From positions 4,836,001 to 4,900,000 of the forward strand of contig NZ_CP073696.1 of the NCBI RefSeq assembly GCF_025264645.1: DNA of 64,000 nt, given 5' to 3'. Below the pieces are notes generated by a model. The model was not told the origin of the DNA. It saw only the letters and a program-made list of their open reading frames with translations, and searched no databases. The DNA is from Edaphobacter lichenicola (GTDB lineage Bacteria; Acidobacteriota; Terriglobia; Terriglobales; Acidobacteriaceae). Within the stretch, counting starts at the first letter, position 1; the number at the start of each line of letters is the position of its first letter. Position numbers and translations under genes: made by a program. This document shows, piece after piece, positions 22,572 to 32,497 of this stretch.

Positions 22572-25500
22572 TCATTGAACCGTCACCACGAAGTTGATTG
22601 GGTGTGAGAGATTGCCTGATGAGTCAGCTGCGGTTATGGCGATTGTCTGTGCTCCCGTGGGCGTTCCCGGATTGTTGTTTGGAGGGTTGGGGCTTGAGCC
22701 TGAACTGCATCCCGAAAGCGAAACCAGAGCACCGATGAGGAGCAGCAACAGGCAGGAGTGTTTCAGAAGATGATTCATTCGCCACATGCGCTTGGGAGAG
22801 AATGCGATGAAGATGACTCCAGCCCAGGCGATGGCGGACAAACCTCTGTCGAGAGAACGTTGTGCGGCAACTCCGGAGGCTGTCGTTGAGACCGTAAGGC
22901 CGACTGTTGCCGCCGTCCCATTTGGTGTCAGCGAGGATGGCGTAAACGTGCAGGCCACTCCGGTGGGCAGCGTGCCGCAGGAGAAGTGCAGTGTGCCGTT
23001 GTACCCTCCGATGGGTGTGACGGTCAGAGTTGTGGTGGCCGACTGACCTGCGGAGATCGTTGCTGAAGACGGCGACGCGGAGATGGTGAAATCCGGTGCT
23101 ATCACCACGACAGAGACCGAATTCGACGTGCTCGCGAGGTTCGCGGAATCACCCGCGTAGTTCGCAACGATCGCGTAGGTCCCTGCGGTGGTGAATGAAA
23201 ATGGTAACGTTGCGGTGCCGTTGCTGACGGTGGCAGTTCCAAGTGTCGTCGTTCCCGAAACGAATGTAACGCTGCCGGTTGGGTTGACTCCCGTGACTGT
23301 TGCGGTGAGGTTGAGCTGTTGGTTCAGGTTGGCATTCATCGCAGAGACGGCGAGCGATGTCTTCGACTGGACGAGGGCGATCGTCAATGGGACAGCATTG
23401 GAGGCGCTGGCTCCATTGTTGGCGTCGCCTGCGTAGTTTGCAGTGATGGAGAAGGTGCCAGTTGTGAGGACGGAGAATTGCAAGGAAGCTACCCCGTTGG
23501 TGACAGTTGCTGTTCCAAGCGAGTTTCCGTTTGAGAAAAATGACACGTTGCCGGTGGGGCTGATGCCGGTAACAGTGGCCGTGACAGTGAGTCGCTGATC
23601 GGGTGCCGCGCTACTTGCGGAGAGAGCAAGCGTTGTTGTCGTAGGGAGCGGGGTTGGAGTGGTGGGTGTGGGGTTGGTCAGGTTGAGGAGAGAGGTTGCT
23701 CCGCCATTGGTGAAGGCCAGGTAGTCCAGTGCGTTGTCGTTGGGCGACATGGCGGCCTGATTGTTCAAGCGGGCAAGCGCACCGGTGGCTAACGGGACAG
23801 CATTTGCGGAATTGAGGGTAGAGCCCGTGTAGTAGGTGTTGCCATCTGCGACAAAGTTTCCTTTACCATCTCCAAAGAACAGAGCGGCCTCTGTGGTGTT
23901 AGAGATTGTCGTGTATTGGAAAAGTACATCGGAATGGCCGTCCGCGTTTGTGTCTCCAGTCGACGCCGAGCTTATTTGCGCTCTATCCTGCGGAAGTGTC
24001 GCGGTGTAGAAAGGTGAAGATTGGAAGGTCCCATCGCCCTTACCTGCGTAGATGGTGGGCCCGACTACGAGGTCGGCAAAGCCGTCGCCATTCAGGTCGG
24101 CGACCGCCAGGGGCTGAAGATTGATTCCAAGAGTCAGGCCAAGAGGTAGCTGCTGAAAGGTTCCATCGCCGTTTCCTAGATAGACGGCACCGTTCCAAAC
24201 GAGGTCCAATTTCTTATCGTTATTCAGATCTCCGTAGAGAATTGCTCCACTGGTCGTGGAGGTGTTGCTTTGTGAGAAGGGAACCGGTGTTCCGAAGGTT
24301 CCGTCTCCTTTGCCTGGGAGGAAGACAAGACCTGTTAGGCCATCGTAGAGGTCCGAATACTCCGCGATGATGTCAAGAAAACCGTCACCGTTGAAGTCGC
24401 CGACGACCGCGCTGTTCACCCCTACCACCTGAAGATCGACCCCGGCCGTAGCAGGCTGAAAGGAACCATCCCCGTCGCCGATAAACAGGAAGAGCTCGGA
24501 GTCCTGTTGTGTGGTCTCTCCGTGGCCAATGCCGTGCCCTGTAAGAATCGCAGCGGCATCGACTTTGCCGTCTCCGTTGAAGTCTCCAGAGACGAGGGAG
24601 CCAGGCTGTGCGCCGGTGGCTGTCTGTTTCAATACGACAAAGGTGCCATCTCCGCGGCTCAGGGCGGTAGAAAGAGTTCCTGTGCTGCCGAGAGACAGTA
24701 CATCCGTAAGGCCGTCGTTATTGACGTCTACCGCGATACTGGTCCCTGAGACAGGTTGGGTGGTGAGCCCTTTAAACGTGCCGTCGCCGTTGCCAGAGAG
24801 TAGGGTCAGCCCTACCGGCGAAGAAACAGCGAGATCAGATGTTCCATCGGGGCGAACCTCTGGAATGATGGCTCCAGTAAGAGCAAAAGATTGACCCAGA
24901 ACGAATCCTCCCTTGCCGTCTCCCTTCAGAATCGAGATGCTGTCGCCCACTAATGCGAGGTTTACATCCTTGCTACCGTTTGTCGTACCGGCGGCGGCGA
25001 GTGTGAAGTTTGAGGAACCAGTTAAGTTCAGAGATAGATTCGTGCCGGTGGTGAACTGTCCGCTGGAATCGCCGAGCAATACCTGAACCGATGGGTTTGA
25101 AGTGGTTGAGCTCGGGGTGTATGCAATATCAGTAATTCCATCCTGATTAAAGTCGGCGGCAACGAATGAACCTCCGGCGGGGCTTGGCACAGGCTGAGGA
25201 GTCTGCAGCGTTCCGTCTCCGTTTCCATAGAAGACCGCCAGACTAGAGGAGCTTGCAAGTATGTCCTGCTTGCCATCCCCGTTGAAGTCACCAGCGGCCA
25301 GAGAGTTGTACGTGCTGTTGTTTGGAGCGGTGTAGAACTTTGGAGCGGCGACAGTTCCCGGCGCGGTGCTGCCCTGATTGAGAAGAACTGCAATCGCCTG
25401 CGTTGTCCCTTGCTGTATGCCGATCACGGCGATGTCCGGATATCCGTCGCCGTTGAGGTCTGCCGAAACCGCCGAACCCGAAACACCAGAGACTGCGTAG

Positions 25501-25922
25501 TAAGCGGGCGTCTGGAAGGTGCCGTCCCCGTTGCCAAGCAGTACAACGACATAACCGGTAGAGCAGGTGAGGACCAGATCGAGCTTTTTGTCTGCGTTCA
25601 TATCGATTGCACCGATCGTTGACGGTGTGCAGCTAATCGAAGTTGTCGCGACAGCAATAGGGGGCGTGGTGGCGCCCTGGTTCAAAAGCACAGTCACTCC
25701 CGAGGGACTAAACGAGATGTATGCCAGATCGGGTTGACCATCGCCGTTGAAGTCACCCGCGGCCAGGGACGTGCCTCCGTTATTGATCGGGTAGAACGCT
25801 GTGGTGGGGAAGATGGGTTTTGTTTGCGCGGAGAGGGAGGCGGGAATCAGTAGGGCGATCAAAAAAACTAGGAGTGATCGAACTCCGCTCAGGGTGCTCA
25901 ACAGGGCCTTGGCAGATAGCAT
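22572..25922 (-). CDS. Large secreted FG-GAP/VCBS repeat protein with Ig-like domains
   Basis: A 1116-residue secreted protein. A signal peptide (about 1-32, LIALLIPASLSAQ) precedes FG-GAP/VCBS repeats from about 35 to 720, seen as recurring units such as DFNGDGQPDLAY, DLNGDGYPDIAV and GNGDGTFQTP that bind calcium and fold into beta-propellers. Two Ig-like repeats (Big/Ig_3 type, TPTTTTLALSASSAAP and QSKTSLAVSAMNA segments) and a further beta domain follow. Near the C-terminus a hydrophobic stretch (AIAWAGVIFIAF) is followed by a lipobox-like LLLLIGALVSLSGCSSG. This modular type is abundant in Acidobacteriaceae and is thought to act in surface attachment or polymer binding. It stands alone. 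Confidence 0.92.
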   Translation of the reverse strand: MLSAKALLSTLSGVRSLLVFLIALLIPASLSAQTKPIFPTTAFYPINNGGTSLAAGDFNGDGQPDLAYISFSPSGVTVLLNQGATTPPIAVATTSISCTPSTIGAIDMNADKKLDLVLTCSTGYVVVLLGNGDGTFQTPAYYAVSGVSGSAVSADLNGDGYPDIAVIGIQQGTTQAIAVLLNQGSTAPGTVAAPKFYTAPNNSTYNSLAAGDFNGDGKQDILASSSSLAVFYGNGDGTLQTPQPVPSPAGGSFVAADFNQDGITDIAYTPSSTTSNPSVQVLLGDSSGQFTTGTNLSLNLTGSSNFTLAAAGTTNGSKDVNLALVGDSISILKGDGKGGFVLGQSFALTGAIIPEVRPDGTSDLAVSSPVGLTLLSGNGDGTFKGLTTQPVSGTSIAVDVNNDGLTDVLSLGSTGTLSTALSRGDGTFVVLKQTATGAQPGSLVSGDFNGDGKVDAAAILTGHGIGHGETTQQDSELFLFIGDGDGSFQPATAGVDLQVVGVNSAVVGDFNGDGFLDIIAEYSDLYDGLTGLVFLPGKGDGTFGTPVPFSQSNTSTTSGAILYGDLNNDKKLDLVWNGAVYLGNGDGTFQQLPLGLTLGINLQPLAVADLNGDGFADLVVGPTIYAGKGDGTFQSSPFYTATLPQDRAQISSASTGDTNADGHSDVLFQYTTISNTTEAALFFGDGKGNFVADGNTYYTGSTLNSANAVPLATGALARLNNQAAMSPNDNALDYLAFTNGGATSLLNLTNPTPTTPTPLPTTTTLALSASSAAPDQRLTVTATVTGISPTGNVSFFSNGNSLGTATVTNGVASLQFSVLTTGTFSITANYAGDANNGASASNAVPLTIALVQSKTSLAVSAMNANLNQQLNLTATVTGVNPTGSVTFVSGTTTLGTATVSNGTATLPFSFTTAGTYAIVANYAGDSANLASTSNSVSVVVIAPDFTISASPSSATISAGQSATTTLTVTPIGGYNGTLHFSCGTLPTGVACTFTPSSLTPNGTAATVGLTVSTTASGVAAQRSLDRGLSAIAWAGVIFIAFSPKRMWRMNHLLKHSCLLLLLIGALVSLSGCSSGSSPNPPNNNPGTPTGAQTIAITAADSSGNLSHPINFVVTVQ

Positions 25923-26195
25923 AAGGTTTTCAATTTCCCAACTACGGGGTCTAAGTGCGAGTCGAGTTTAGCACCGCCACCCTATTACTCAAGCGTTTTT
26001 AGCGGTCGCCTTCGACTTTCCGCTCGATACTAAGTAAAGAGGCGAAACGTGAATATAAAGATCCCCTGTTCGTGCAATAGACACCTATTCAGACCGAGGA
26101 AGAGAAAACATACTTTTAAATTTCAATGAAGCTGCTTTGAATGTGTCGGTGATCTGAAATTCGGTCGCTGGGCTGATATCATCAAGCGCAATTGT

Positions 26196-26771
26196 ATGAG
26201 TGACGATAAGGAAGTTCTGAAGCCGAAGTTTCGCGAAAAGGGCAGGTTGATGTCTGCCTCAGAGATCGAGCGCACGCTGGTCCGGCTGGCGCATGAGATC
26301 GTGGAAAAACATGGTGGCAGCGACAATGTTGGCCTGGTGGGGATCAAGCGCAGAGGCGTTCCGCTGGCACAGCGGCTGGCGGTTCTGATTGAAAAGATCG
26401 AAAAGCACCCGGTGGACACGGGCGTGCTGGATATCAGCTTCTATCGCGACGACCTTTCGACCGATGGACCGCGTCCGAAGGTGAACCCGGGGGCGATCGG
26501 GTTCGATGTGGAGGGACGGGACATCATTCTGATGGACGATGTGCTGTATACCGGCCGTACGATCCGGGCGGCACTGGATGCGTTGTTTGATTATGGGCGG
26601 CCAAAGAGCGTGCGACTGCTGGTGCTGATCGACCGTGGGCATCGCGAGCTGCCGATCGAGGCGACCTATGTTGGTCGGCATATCCCTACCTCGAAACGCG
26701 AGATTATTGAGGTGAAGTTGAACGAGGTCGATGGGCAGGAGCAGGTGCTGCTGGTTGAACTGGCGGATTAA
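26196..26771 (+). CDS. pyrR: PyrR, pyrimidine operon regulator/uracil phosphoribosyltransferase
   Basis: PyrR binds UMP to control pyr mRNA by attenuation in many bacteria and has weak uracil phosphoribosyltransferase activity. The 191-residue protein has the PRPP-binding motif ILMDDVLYTGRTIRAALDAL (about 111-130) and the PyrR hallmark GIKRRGVPLAQRLA (49-62). It is followed by pyrB after 12 bases, so it heads the operon pyrR-pyrB-pyrC. I did not find a recognisable attenuator hairpin upstream of pyrR, so how it acts here is open. Confidence 0.94.
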   Translation: MSDDKEVLKPKFREKGRLMSASEIERTLVRLAHEIVEKHGGSDNVGLVGIKRRGVPLAQRLAVLIEKIEKHPVDTGVLDISFYRDDLSTDGPRPKVNPGAIGFDVEGRDIILMDDVLYTGRTIRAALDALFDYGRPKSVRLLVLIDRGHRELPIEATYVGRHIPTSKREIIEVKLNEVDGQEQVLLVELAD

Positions 26772-26783
26772 AGGCAGCGTTCG

Positions 26784-27788
26784 ATGACGTCCTCAAAGAT
26801 GCAAGGCGAGATGAAGGCTGCTGAGTACGCTGCGGGTTCGCTGCTGACTGTGGCGGGACTGCCGGTAGAGGAGGTTGCGGCGATATTGGCTGCGACCGAC
26901 CGAATGGAGCGGATGGCCGCTGCGGAACGGGCAAAGATATTGGCTGGGCGGCGGATTGCGCTGCTGTTCTATGAGTCGAGTACGCGGACAAGGACTTCGT
27001 TTGAGCTGGCGGCGAAGTCGCTTGGCGCGATGACGACGTTGGTGAGCGATAAGTCTTCCTCGATCGAGAAGGGCGAGAGCCTGAAAGATACGGGCTTGAC
27101 GCTGAGGGCGCTGGGGGCTGAGTGCATCATCCTGCGTCATGCGAACTCAGGGGCACCCTATCTGCTGGCGAAGTTGACGGGTCTGCCGGTGTTGAATGCG
27201 GGAGATGGGATGCACGAACATCCCTCGCAGGCGCTGCTGGATCTGCGGACGATGCTGGCTCGGCTGCCCGGAATGAGCAGCAGACTGGTGAATGCCAAGA
27301 CGCTTGATGGCGTGACGGTGGTGATTACCGGAGATATTCTGCATAGCCGTGTGGCGCGGTCGAATGCGATGCTGCTGCCACGATTGGGAGCGAGGGTGCT
27401 GCTGTGTGGTCCTGCGGCCTTATTGCCGGTGGACGCGTTGGGACTCGGTTCCGGCGTGGAGATCGAGCGGGACTTCGATAAAGCTTTGCAGCAGGCGCAG
27501 GTGGTCATGATGCTGCGGATTCAGCGGGAGCGGCTGGCCGGGCTGGAGTTGGATCTGGCGGATTATATTTCGCGGTATCAGTTGGATCAGGAACGTTTGA
27601 CGGCGCGGGCTCCGGAGGCTTTGGTGATGCACCCGGGGCCGATGATTCGAGGGTTGGAGATATTGGGTGAGGTGGCGGATGGGCCGAACTCCGCGATTGA
27701 AGATCAGGTGCGCCACGGGTTGGGAGTGAGGACGGCTCTGTTGGCGCGGGCATTGAGTGTGGGTGGATTTGAGAGTGTAACAGCATGA
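26784..27788 (+). CDS. pyrB: Aspartate carbamoyltransferase catalytic subunit
   Basis: PyrB condenses carbamoyl phosphate and aspartate to N-carbamoyl-aspartate, the first committed step of pyrimidine synthesis. In the 334 residues the carbamoyl-phosphate site ESSTRTRTSFELAAKSLGA is at about 64-82, DTGLTLRALGAECIILRH near 100, and HEHPSQALLDLRT and GDILHSRVARSNAML supply the remaining site residues. No pyrI partner is nearby; many bacteria pair pyrB with an inactive or active dihydroorotase. It overlaps pyrC by four bases (ATGA), so translation is coupled. Confidence 0.95.
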   Translation: MTSSKMQGEMKAAEYAAGSLLTVAGLPVEEVAAILAATDRMERMAAAERAKILAGRRIALLFYESSTRTRTSFELAAKSLGAMTTLVSDKSSSIEKGESLKDTGLTLRALGAECIILRHANSGAPYLLAKLTGLPVLNAGDGMHEHPSQALLDLRTMLARLPGMSSRLVNAKTLDGVTVVITGDILHSRVARSNAMLLPRLGARVLLCGPAALLPVDALGLGSGVEIERDFDKALQQAQVVMMLRIQRERLAGLELDLADYISRYQLDQERLTARAPEALVMHPGPMIRGLEILGEVADGPNSAIEDQVRHGLGVRTALLARALSVGGFESVTA

Positions 27789-29089
27789 GTGACATATTAA
27801 TTTTGAATGGGCGGGTGGTGGATCCGGCCAGTGGTATTGATGCAGAGCGTGACGTGCTGCTGCGACATGGGCGAGTGGCTGCGGTGGAGATGCCTGGCGA
27901 ACTGCGTGCTGTTAGAGGTAAAGAGATTATCGATGCCAAGGGAATGATCGTCGCGCCGGGACTGGTCGATGTGCACGTCCATCTGCGTGAGCCGGGTCAG
28001 ACGTATAAGGAGTCGATCAAGACGGGCACGGAGGCAGCAGCAGCAGGTGGTTTCACCAGCGTTGTGGCAATGCCGAACACCGTTCCAGTGAACGATTCTG
28101 TCTCGGGCTTGGAGTGGATGCTCGATGCGGCGCGTGGGGCGTGCGTGAAGTTGTTTGCGATGCCTGCAGCGACGTTTGGCAGTCTGGGCGAGGAGATCAC
28201 GGATTATCACGAGCTGGCGCGAGCCGGGGCTGTGGGCTTTACCGATGATGGCAAGCCGATATTGCATGATCGGGTGATGAGGACTGCACTGGTCGCGGCG
28301 GCGGGAATTGGAGTGCCGATCTCTCAGCACGCGGAAGATACGCGGCTGACGGGAGGATGCAGCATGAATGCGGGGCCGGTGGCGTTTCGCCTGGGGCTGC
28401 GCGGCATGACGGTTGAGGCGGAGTCGAAGATTGTGGAGAGGGATATTCGGCTGCTACGCGATATTGAGCGACATGACGGACTGCGGCCACATCTGCACGT
28501 GCAACATGTGTCGACAGCGAAGGCGATGGAGGCGATTCGTCAGGCGAAGCGCGAGGGACTGCATGTGACCTGCGAGGTGGCGCCGCATCACTTTACGCTG
28601 ACCGATGAGGCGATTGGGGACTACGATACGAACGCGAAGATGAATCCGCCGCTGAGGAACGATGCGGATCGGCAGGCGATGATTGCTGGATTGCTGGATG
28701 GGACCGTGGACTGCATCGCGACCGATCACGCTCCGCACGCGCTGTTTGAGAAGGAACAGGAGTTTGAACGGGCTCCAAATGGAATTACTGGGCTTGAGAC
28801 TGCGCTGGGGTTGGCGCTGCGCGTGCTGCATCAGGGGAACGGAATGTCGATCTCACGCGTGATTGAGCTAATGAGCGCGCAGCCAGCGGGGATTCTTTCT
28901 CTTGCAGGGCGTGGGACCCTGAGTGTGGATAGTTTTGCGGATGTAGTGGTGTTCGATCCTGCAGCTGAGTGGAGTTTTGACGTTGCGAAGACGCGGTCGA
29001 AGTCGCGGAATACTCCTTTTGACGGCGCGCCGATGCTTGGCAGGGTTTCCTACACGTTGAGCGAAGGGCGCGTCGTCTTCAAGAGCTAG
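27785..29089 (+). CDS. pyrC: Dihydroorotase
   Basis: PyrC cyclises carbamoyl-aspartate to dihydroorotate. The 434 residues have the two zinc-site histidines in HVHLREPGQ (about 61-69), a later HISQ-like metal region (ISQHAEDTRL near 180), CEVAPHHFTL near 263, and the catalytic aspartate in ATDHAPHALFEKE near 317. It belongs to the class I (MJ-type/PyrC') group. Its start ATG overlaps the last four bases of pyrB (ATGA). No further pyrimidine genes follow. Confidence 0.95.
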   Translation: MSDILILNGRVVDPASGIDAERDVLLRHGRVAAVEMPGELRAVRGKEIIDAKGMIVAPGLVDVHVHLREPGQTYKESIKTGTEAAAAGGFTSVVAMPNTVPVNDSVSGLEWMLDAARGACVKLFAMPAATFGSLGEEITDYHELARAGAVGFTDDGKPILHDRVMRTALVAAAGIGVPISQHAEDTRLTGGCSMNAGPVAFRLGLRGMTVEAESKIVERDIRLLRDIERHDGLRPHLHVQHVSTAKAMEAIRQAKREGLHVTCEVAPHHFTLTDEAIGDYDTNAKMNPPLRNDADRQAMIAGLLDGTVDCIATDHAPHALFEKEQEFERAPNGITGLETALGLALRVLHQGNGMSISRVIELMSAQPAGILSLAGRGTLSVDSFADVVVFDPAAEWSFDVAKTRSKSRNTPFDGAPMLGRVSYTLSEGRVVFKS

Positions 29090-29104
29090 CTTCAGGCTTC
29101 AAGA

Positions 29105-29458
29105 TTACGTTTGCGAATGATCGCGCTGCGTAATCGCGAGTTCGTTGCCTGCGGGGTCGGTGAAGTGGAAGCGCCTGCCGCCCGGAAAACTGAAGATGGG
29201 CAGGGTGATCTTGCCGCCCGCTTTTATGATGTTCTGCTCGGTCTCTTCGAGATTGTGCGATTCGATGACGGGGAGAGGGCTCTTGGTTCGTTCGGCGGGG
29301 TCGGCGTTGAAGCCGCCTTCAGTACCGCTGTCCGAGAAGGCCGCGTAGGTTGGGCCATATTCCTGAAAGGTCCAGCCAAAGAGGTTGGCGTAGAAGTTCC
29401 TGCTTGCCGCCAGGTCATGGGCTGGCAGCTCAAGGTAAACGATCTTCAAATTGGGCAT
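29105..29458 (-). CDS. VOC (glyoxalase-like) superfamily protein
   Basis: A 117-residue single-domain VOC protein. The two beta-alpha-beta-beta-beta modules are clear: KIVYLELPAHDLAASRNFYANLFGWTF near the start, and AGGKITLPIFSFPGGRRFHFTDPAGNELAI at the end, whose final glutamate is a metal-ligand position. I chose ATG 29458, where conservation starts; a frame open to 29497 adds an unconserved leader. It is convergent with pyrC (15 bases apart). Function unknown; possibly a detoxification enzyme. Confidence 0.85.
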   Translation of the reverse strand: MPNLKIVYLELPAHDLAASRNFYANLFGWTFQEYGPTYAAFSDSGTEGGFNADPAERTKSPLPVIESHNLEETEQNIIKAGGKITLPIFSFPGGRRFHFTDPAGNELAITQRDHSQT

Positions 29459-30047
29459 GGTTGTCCTCACGAAAGCATGTGTCGCTGACTCCTCCATCCG
29501 CAGCGCCGCGAAGTGGTTTGCGATGCAGGTAGAGACCGGCGGTCTCCGGCCTCGCGAGGGACAGCTTCAACATAGAACGCACATGTCGATGGGGTCAACG
29601 GAATCCTGGCGGATATGGTCGTGAGTTTTTCGCCCATACTTTGCGTTGGCATCCACTTCGCCTTATCTGTGCGGATTTTAGTGTGTGTGGAAGACGCACT
29701 GGTTGGCAGTGGAACACACTCCTTCGCCAGGAGAAGGGGGTAGAGCCTGAACGTTCGTTGAACTCGGATAGTGAATCGAGGCATAAGTCAATCGCACGAA
29801 TTACGGGTGTCGCGGCGGTCTATTTCTTCGTAGACTGTAGGCGGAAACACGTTTGGCTCGTCTATATCCATACCCAGAGACCGACCATGGGAACGATGCC
29901 TGTGAGGTTAGTTTCTGTGTAGACCTCTTCGTGAGAACAAGTTAGCGCAGTAGGGTACGAGAGGACGCAATGAATTTCACGCGACAGACGTTGCCGCCAA
30001 GGTTCGCGGCGCGAATTGACGCAACACCCGTCAGGTAGACTCTTATA
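29459..30047. other. 589-bp intergenic region
   Basis: No gene supported. A plus-strand open frame at 29641-29922 has no family or coding features. A short palindrome, GAGACC-GGC-GGTCTC, lies at 29532-29546. The region should hold the promoters of the VOC gene and of the gene at 30048. Confidence 0.4.
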
Positions 30048-31073
30048 GTGATCGTTTTTTCCCGCCTTCTTCTGCTTTCCGTCCTTAGTCCGACATTCCT
30101 GGTCTTTTCGGCCTCCCCGCTACTGTCGCAGGGCCCTGTACCGGTTCAGGCGACGTTGCCTGATGCCGCCCTGCCTGATGCGCCTGTGCCGCAAACGACA
30201 ACGGAGATTGCAGACGTCACGGACGGATTTAGTTCTTCCATCTTCGATGAGGAACAAGCTACGCAGCCACAGACGAGCACGACACAGCCGACTTCGCCTG
30301 CTCAGACGGATACGACACAAAAGCCGATGACGGCTGATGAGAAAAAGTTGGCTTCGGAAGAGGAGTTACGGAAGGAGCTTCACCAGCGAATTGGTGTGGT
30401 TGTGCCGAACTTCAACGCTGTGCTCGATGGCAACAATCTTCCGCTGACTCCGGGACAGAAGATGCGGGCGGCTTTCCGGAGCGCGGTCGATCCTTACCAG
30501 TTTGGACTGGCGCTTTTTACGTCAGCAATCGGGCAAGCGGAGAATTCGCATTCCAGCTACAGTCCGATTCCGGGTACAAATCCAGTGCAGTACAAGCCTG
30601 AGGGGTATCAACAGGGCTGGGGGGCTTATGGCAAGCGCTTCGGGGCGGCGTACACCGACCAGTTCGATGGAACGATTCTTGGCAACGGCGTGTTTCCTGT
30701 CCTGCTGCATCAAGACGCGCGCTACTTCCGGATGGGGACGGGATCGTTCAAGAAGCGGTTCTTTTATTCGGTGAGCACAACGGTTCGCTGCAAAGGCGAT
30801 AACGGAAAGTGGCAGCCGAACTTCTCGAACCTTTTGGGGAATCTAGCTGCGGGCGGGATCTCAAATCTTTACTATCCGGCGGCGGATCGAGGGTTTGGAT
30901 TGACGATCGAGCAGGGTTTGCTGGTGACCGCGGAGGGCGTGTTCGGTGCGCTTCTCATTGAGTTTGCCCCAGATGTGCTCGGGCATTTTCACAAGAATCG
31001 TACTCCGCCGGATGCGCCTACCCATGCCTCCGCTGCTCCGGCGAGCCAGACCACGGCGCAGACTGCTCCCTAG
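30048..31073 (+). CDS. Secreted protein of unknown function
   Basis: A 341-residue protein with a signal peptide (about 1-26, LLLSVLSPTFLVFSASP). A Pro/Thr/Gln-rich linker (about 30-105) precedes a conserved-looking region with a repeated aromatic pattern: AFRSAVDPYQFGLALF, GPYGKRFGAAYTDQFDGTIL and GNGVFPVLLHQDARYFRMG. It is a common type in Acidobacteriaceae, found next to unrelated genes, but I know no function. The start is GTG 30048, with no better alternative. It may lie in the periplasm or outer membrane. Confidence 0.7.
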   Translation: MIVFSRLLLLSVLSPTFLVFSASPLLSQGPVPVQATLPDAALPDAPVPQTTTEIADVTDGFSSSIFDEEQATQPQTSTTQPTSPAQTDTTQKPMTADEKKLASEEELRKELHQRIGVVVPNFNAVLDGNNLPLTPGQKMRAAFRSAVDPYQFGLALFTSAIGQAENSHSSYSPIPGTNPVQYKPEGYQQGWGAYGKRFGAAYTDQFDGTILGNGVFPVLLHQDARYFRMGTGSFKKRFFYSVSTTVRCKGDNGKWQPNFSNLLGNLAAGGISNLYYPAADRGFGLTIEQGLLVTAEGVFGALLIEFAPDVLGHFHKNRTPPDAPTHASAAPASQTTAQTAP

Positions 31074-31147
31074 TGCTGTAGGAGCGTCGCAGGTCCGTGC
31101 ACGGAGAGCGAGAGACACGGAGAGCGAGCGAGTTGAAAGCCGAACTG

Positions 31148-32368
31148 TCAGGCTTGAAGGATGCCTGCCTTTTTGGCGACCGAAGTTATGGTTTCGAGGG
31201 CCTGATCGATCTCGGCGCGGGTGTGCTCACTGGTCATGATGGTGCGAATGCGGGCTTTACCTTCTGGGACGGTTGGGAAGGCGATGCCGGTTGCCATGAC
31301 GCCAGCGTCGAAGAGGGCACGGGAGAAGTCCATGGTGCGGCGACCGTCGCCGATGATAATAGGGGTGATAGGGGTCTCGCTCTTGGGTGTGGTGTTGCCA
31401 CCGACATCAAATCCGGCGTCGGTGAGCTGCTGCTTGAAGTAGGCGGTGTTGGCCCAGAGACGCTCGATTCGCTCGGGTTCGGACTCGAGGATGTCGAAGG
31501 CAGCTATGCAGGTTGCAGCGACTGAGGGTGGGTGCGAGGTGGAGAAGAGGAACGGGCGAGCGCGGTGGTAGAGGTAGTCGATCAGGTCGCGGCTGCCGCA
31601 GACATAGCCGCCGAGTGCTCCGATTGCTTTTGACAGGGTGCCTACCTGGACGTCGACTTTGTCGGTGGCATGGAAGTGATCGACGGAGCCACGGCCGTTG
31701 CGGCCGAGGACGCCTGAGGCGTGAGCGTCGTCAACCATCATGATGGCGCCATACTTCTCGGCGAGTTCGGCGAGCTTGTCGACAGGGCCGATGTCGCCGT
31801 CCATGGAGAAGACGCCGTCGGTGATGAGGAGTTTCTTGCCAGGCTCGTTCTGGACCTCCTGGAGGAGTTGCTCGGCGTGGGCGATGTCTTTGTGGCGGAA
31901 GACTTTGATCTTGGCCTTGGAGAGGCGCGCGCCGTCGATGATGCTGGCGTGGTTGAGCTCGTCGGAGAGGATGAAGTCCTCTTTGCCGAGGATGCTGGAG
32001 ACGGTGCCGGCGTTGGCGGCGAATCCTGACTGGAAGACGACGCAGGCTTCGACTCCCTTGAAGGCGGCGATCTTTTCCTCGAGCTCCATGTGGATGTGCA
32101 TCGTGCCTGCGATGGTGCGGACGGCACCGGAGCCTACGCCGTATTTCTTTGTTGCGGCGATGGCGGCCTCTTCCAGGCGCGGGTCGTTGCAGAGGCCGAG
32201 GTAGTTGTTGGAGGCGAGGTTGATGACGCGCTTGCCGTCGTAGGTGCAGACGGGGGCTTGCTGGTCGTCGAGCACGCGCAGCTTGAAGAAGGTGCCGCGC
32301 TCGCGGAGATCGTCGAGCTGGGCGGTGAGATGGGCAAGCTGGGGGCGTTTGGCGGCAGCGGTAGTCAT
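31148..32368 (-). CDS. kbl: Glycine C-acetyltransferase (KBL)
   Basis: KBL splits 2-amino-3-oxobutyrate with CoA to glycine and acetyl-CoA, the second step of threonine breakdown. The 406 residues are an alpha-oxoamine synthase: PLP lysine in VQVGTLSKAIGALGGYVCG (K247), DELNHASIIDGARLS, and MMVDDAHASGVLGRNGRG. The distinction from BioF rests on features such as ASNNYLGLCNDPRL and the KBL-type C-terminus; I consider KBL likely but not proven. No threonine dehydrogenase gene lies next to it. Confidence 0.88.
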   Translation of the reverse strand: MTTAAAKRPQLAHLTAQLDDLRERGTFFKLRVLDDQQAPVCTYDGKRVINLASNNYLGLCNDPRLEEAAIAATKKYGVGSGAVRTIAGTMHIHMELEEKIAAFKGVEACVVFQSGFAANAGTVSSILGKEDFILSDELNHASIIDGARLSKAKIKVFRHKDIAHAEQLLQEVQNEPGKKLLITDGVFSMDGDIGPVDKLAELAEKYGAIMMVDDAHASGVLGRNGRGSVDHFHATDKVDVQVGTLSKAIGALGGYVCGSRDLIDYLYHRARPFLFSTSHPPSVAATCIAAFDILESEPERIERLWANTAYFKQQLTDAGFDVGGNTTPKSETPITPIIIGDGRRTMDFSRALFDAGVMATGIAFPTVPEGKARIRTIMTSEHTRAEIDQALETITSVAKKAGILQA

Positions 32369-32497
32369 GGAATTATCTTAAACCTTTCATGGTCGGGTGG
32401 TCTCGGAGGCGAAATAAGCATCGTATGATTGAACCGCTTTCAATCAGTTAACTTGAGGCGGGCATGACCATTCCGTACGAAGAATGAGGACGTGACG

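Noticed and set aside
29641..29922. Plus-strand 93-codon frame
   Set aside because: There is no ribosome binding site, domain or compositional support.
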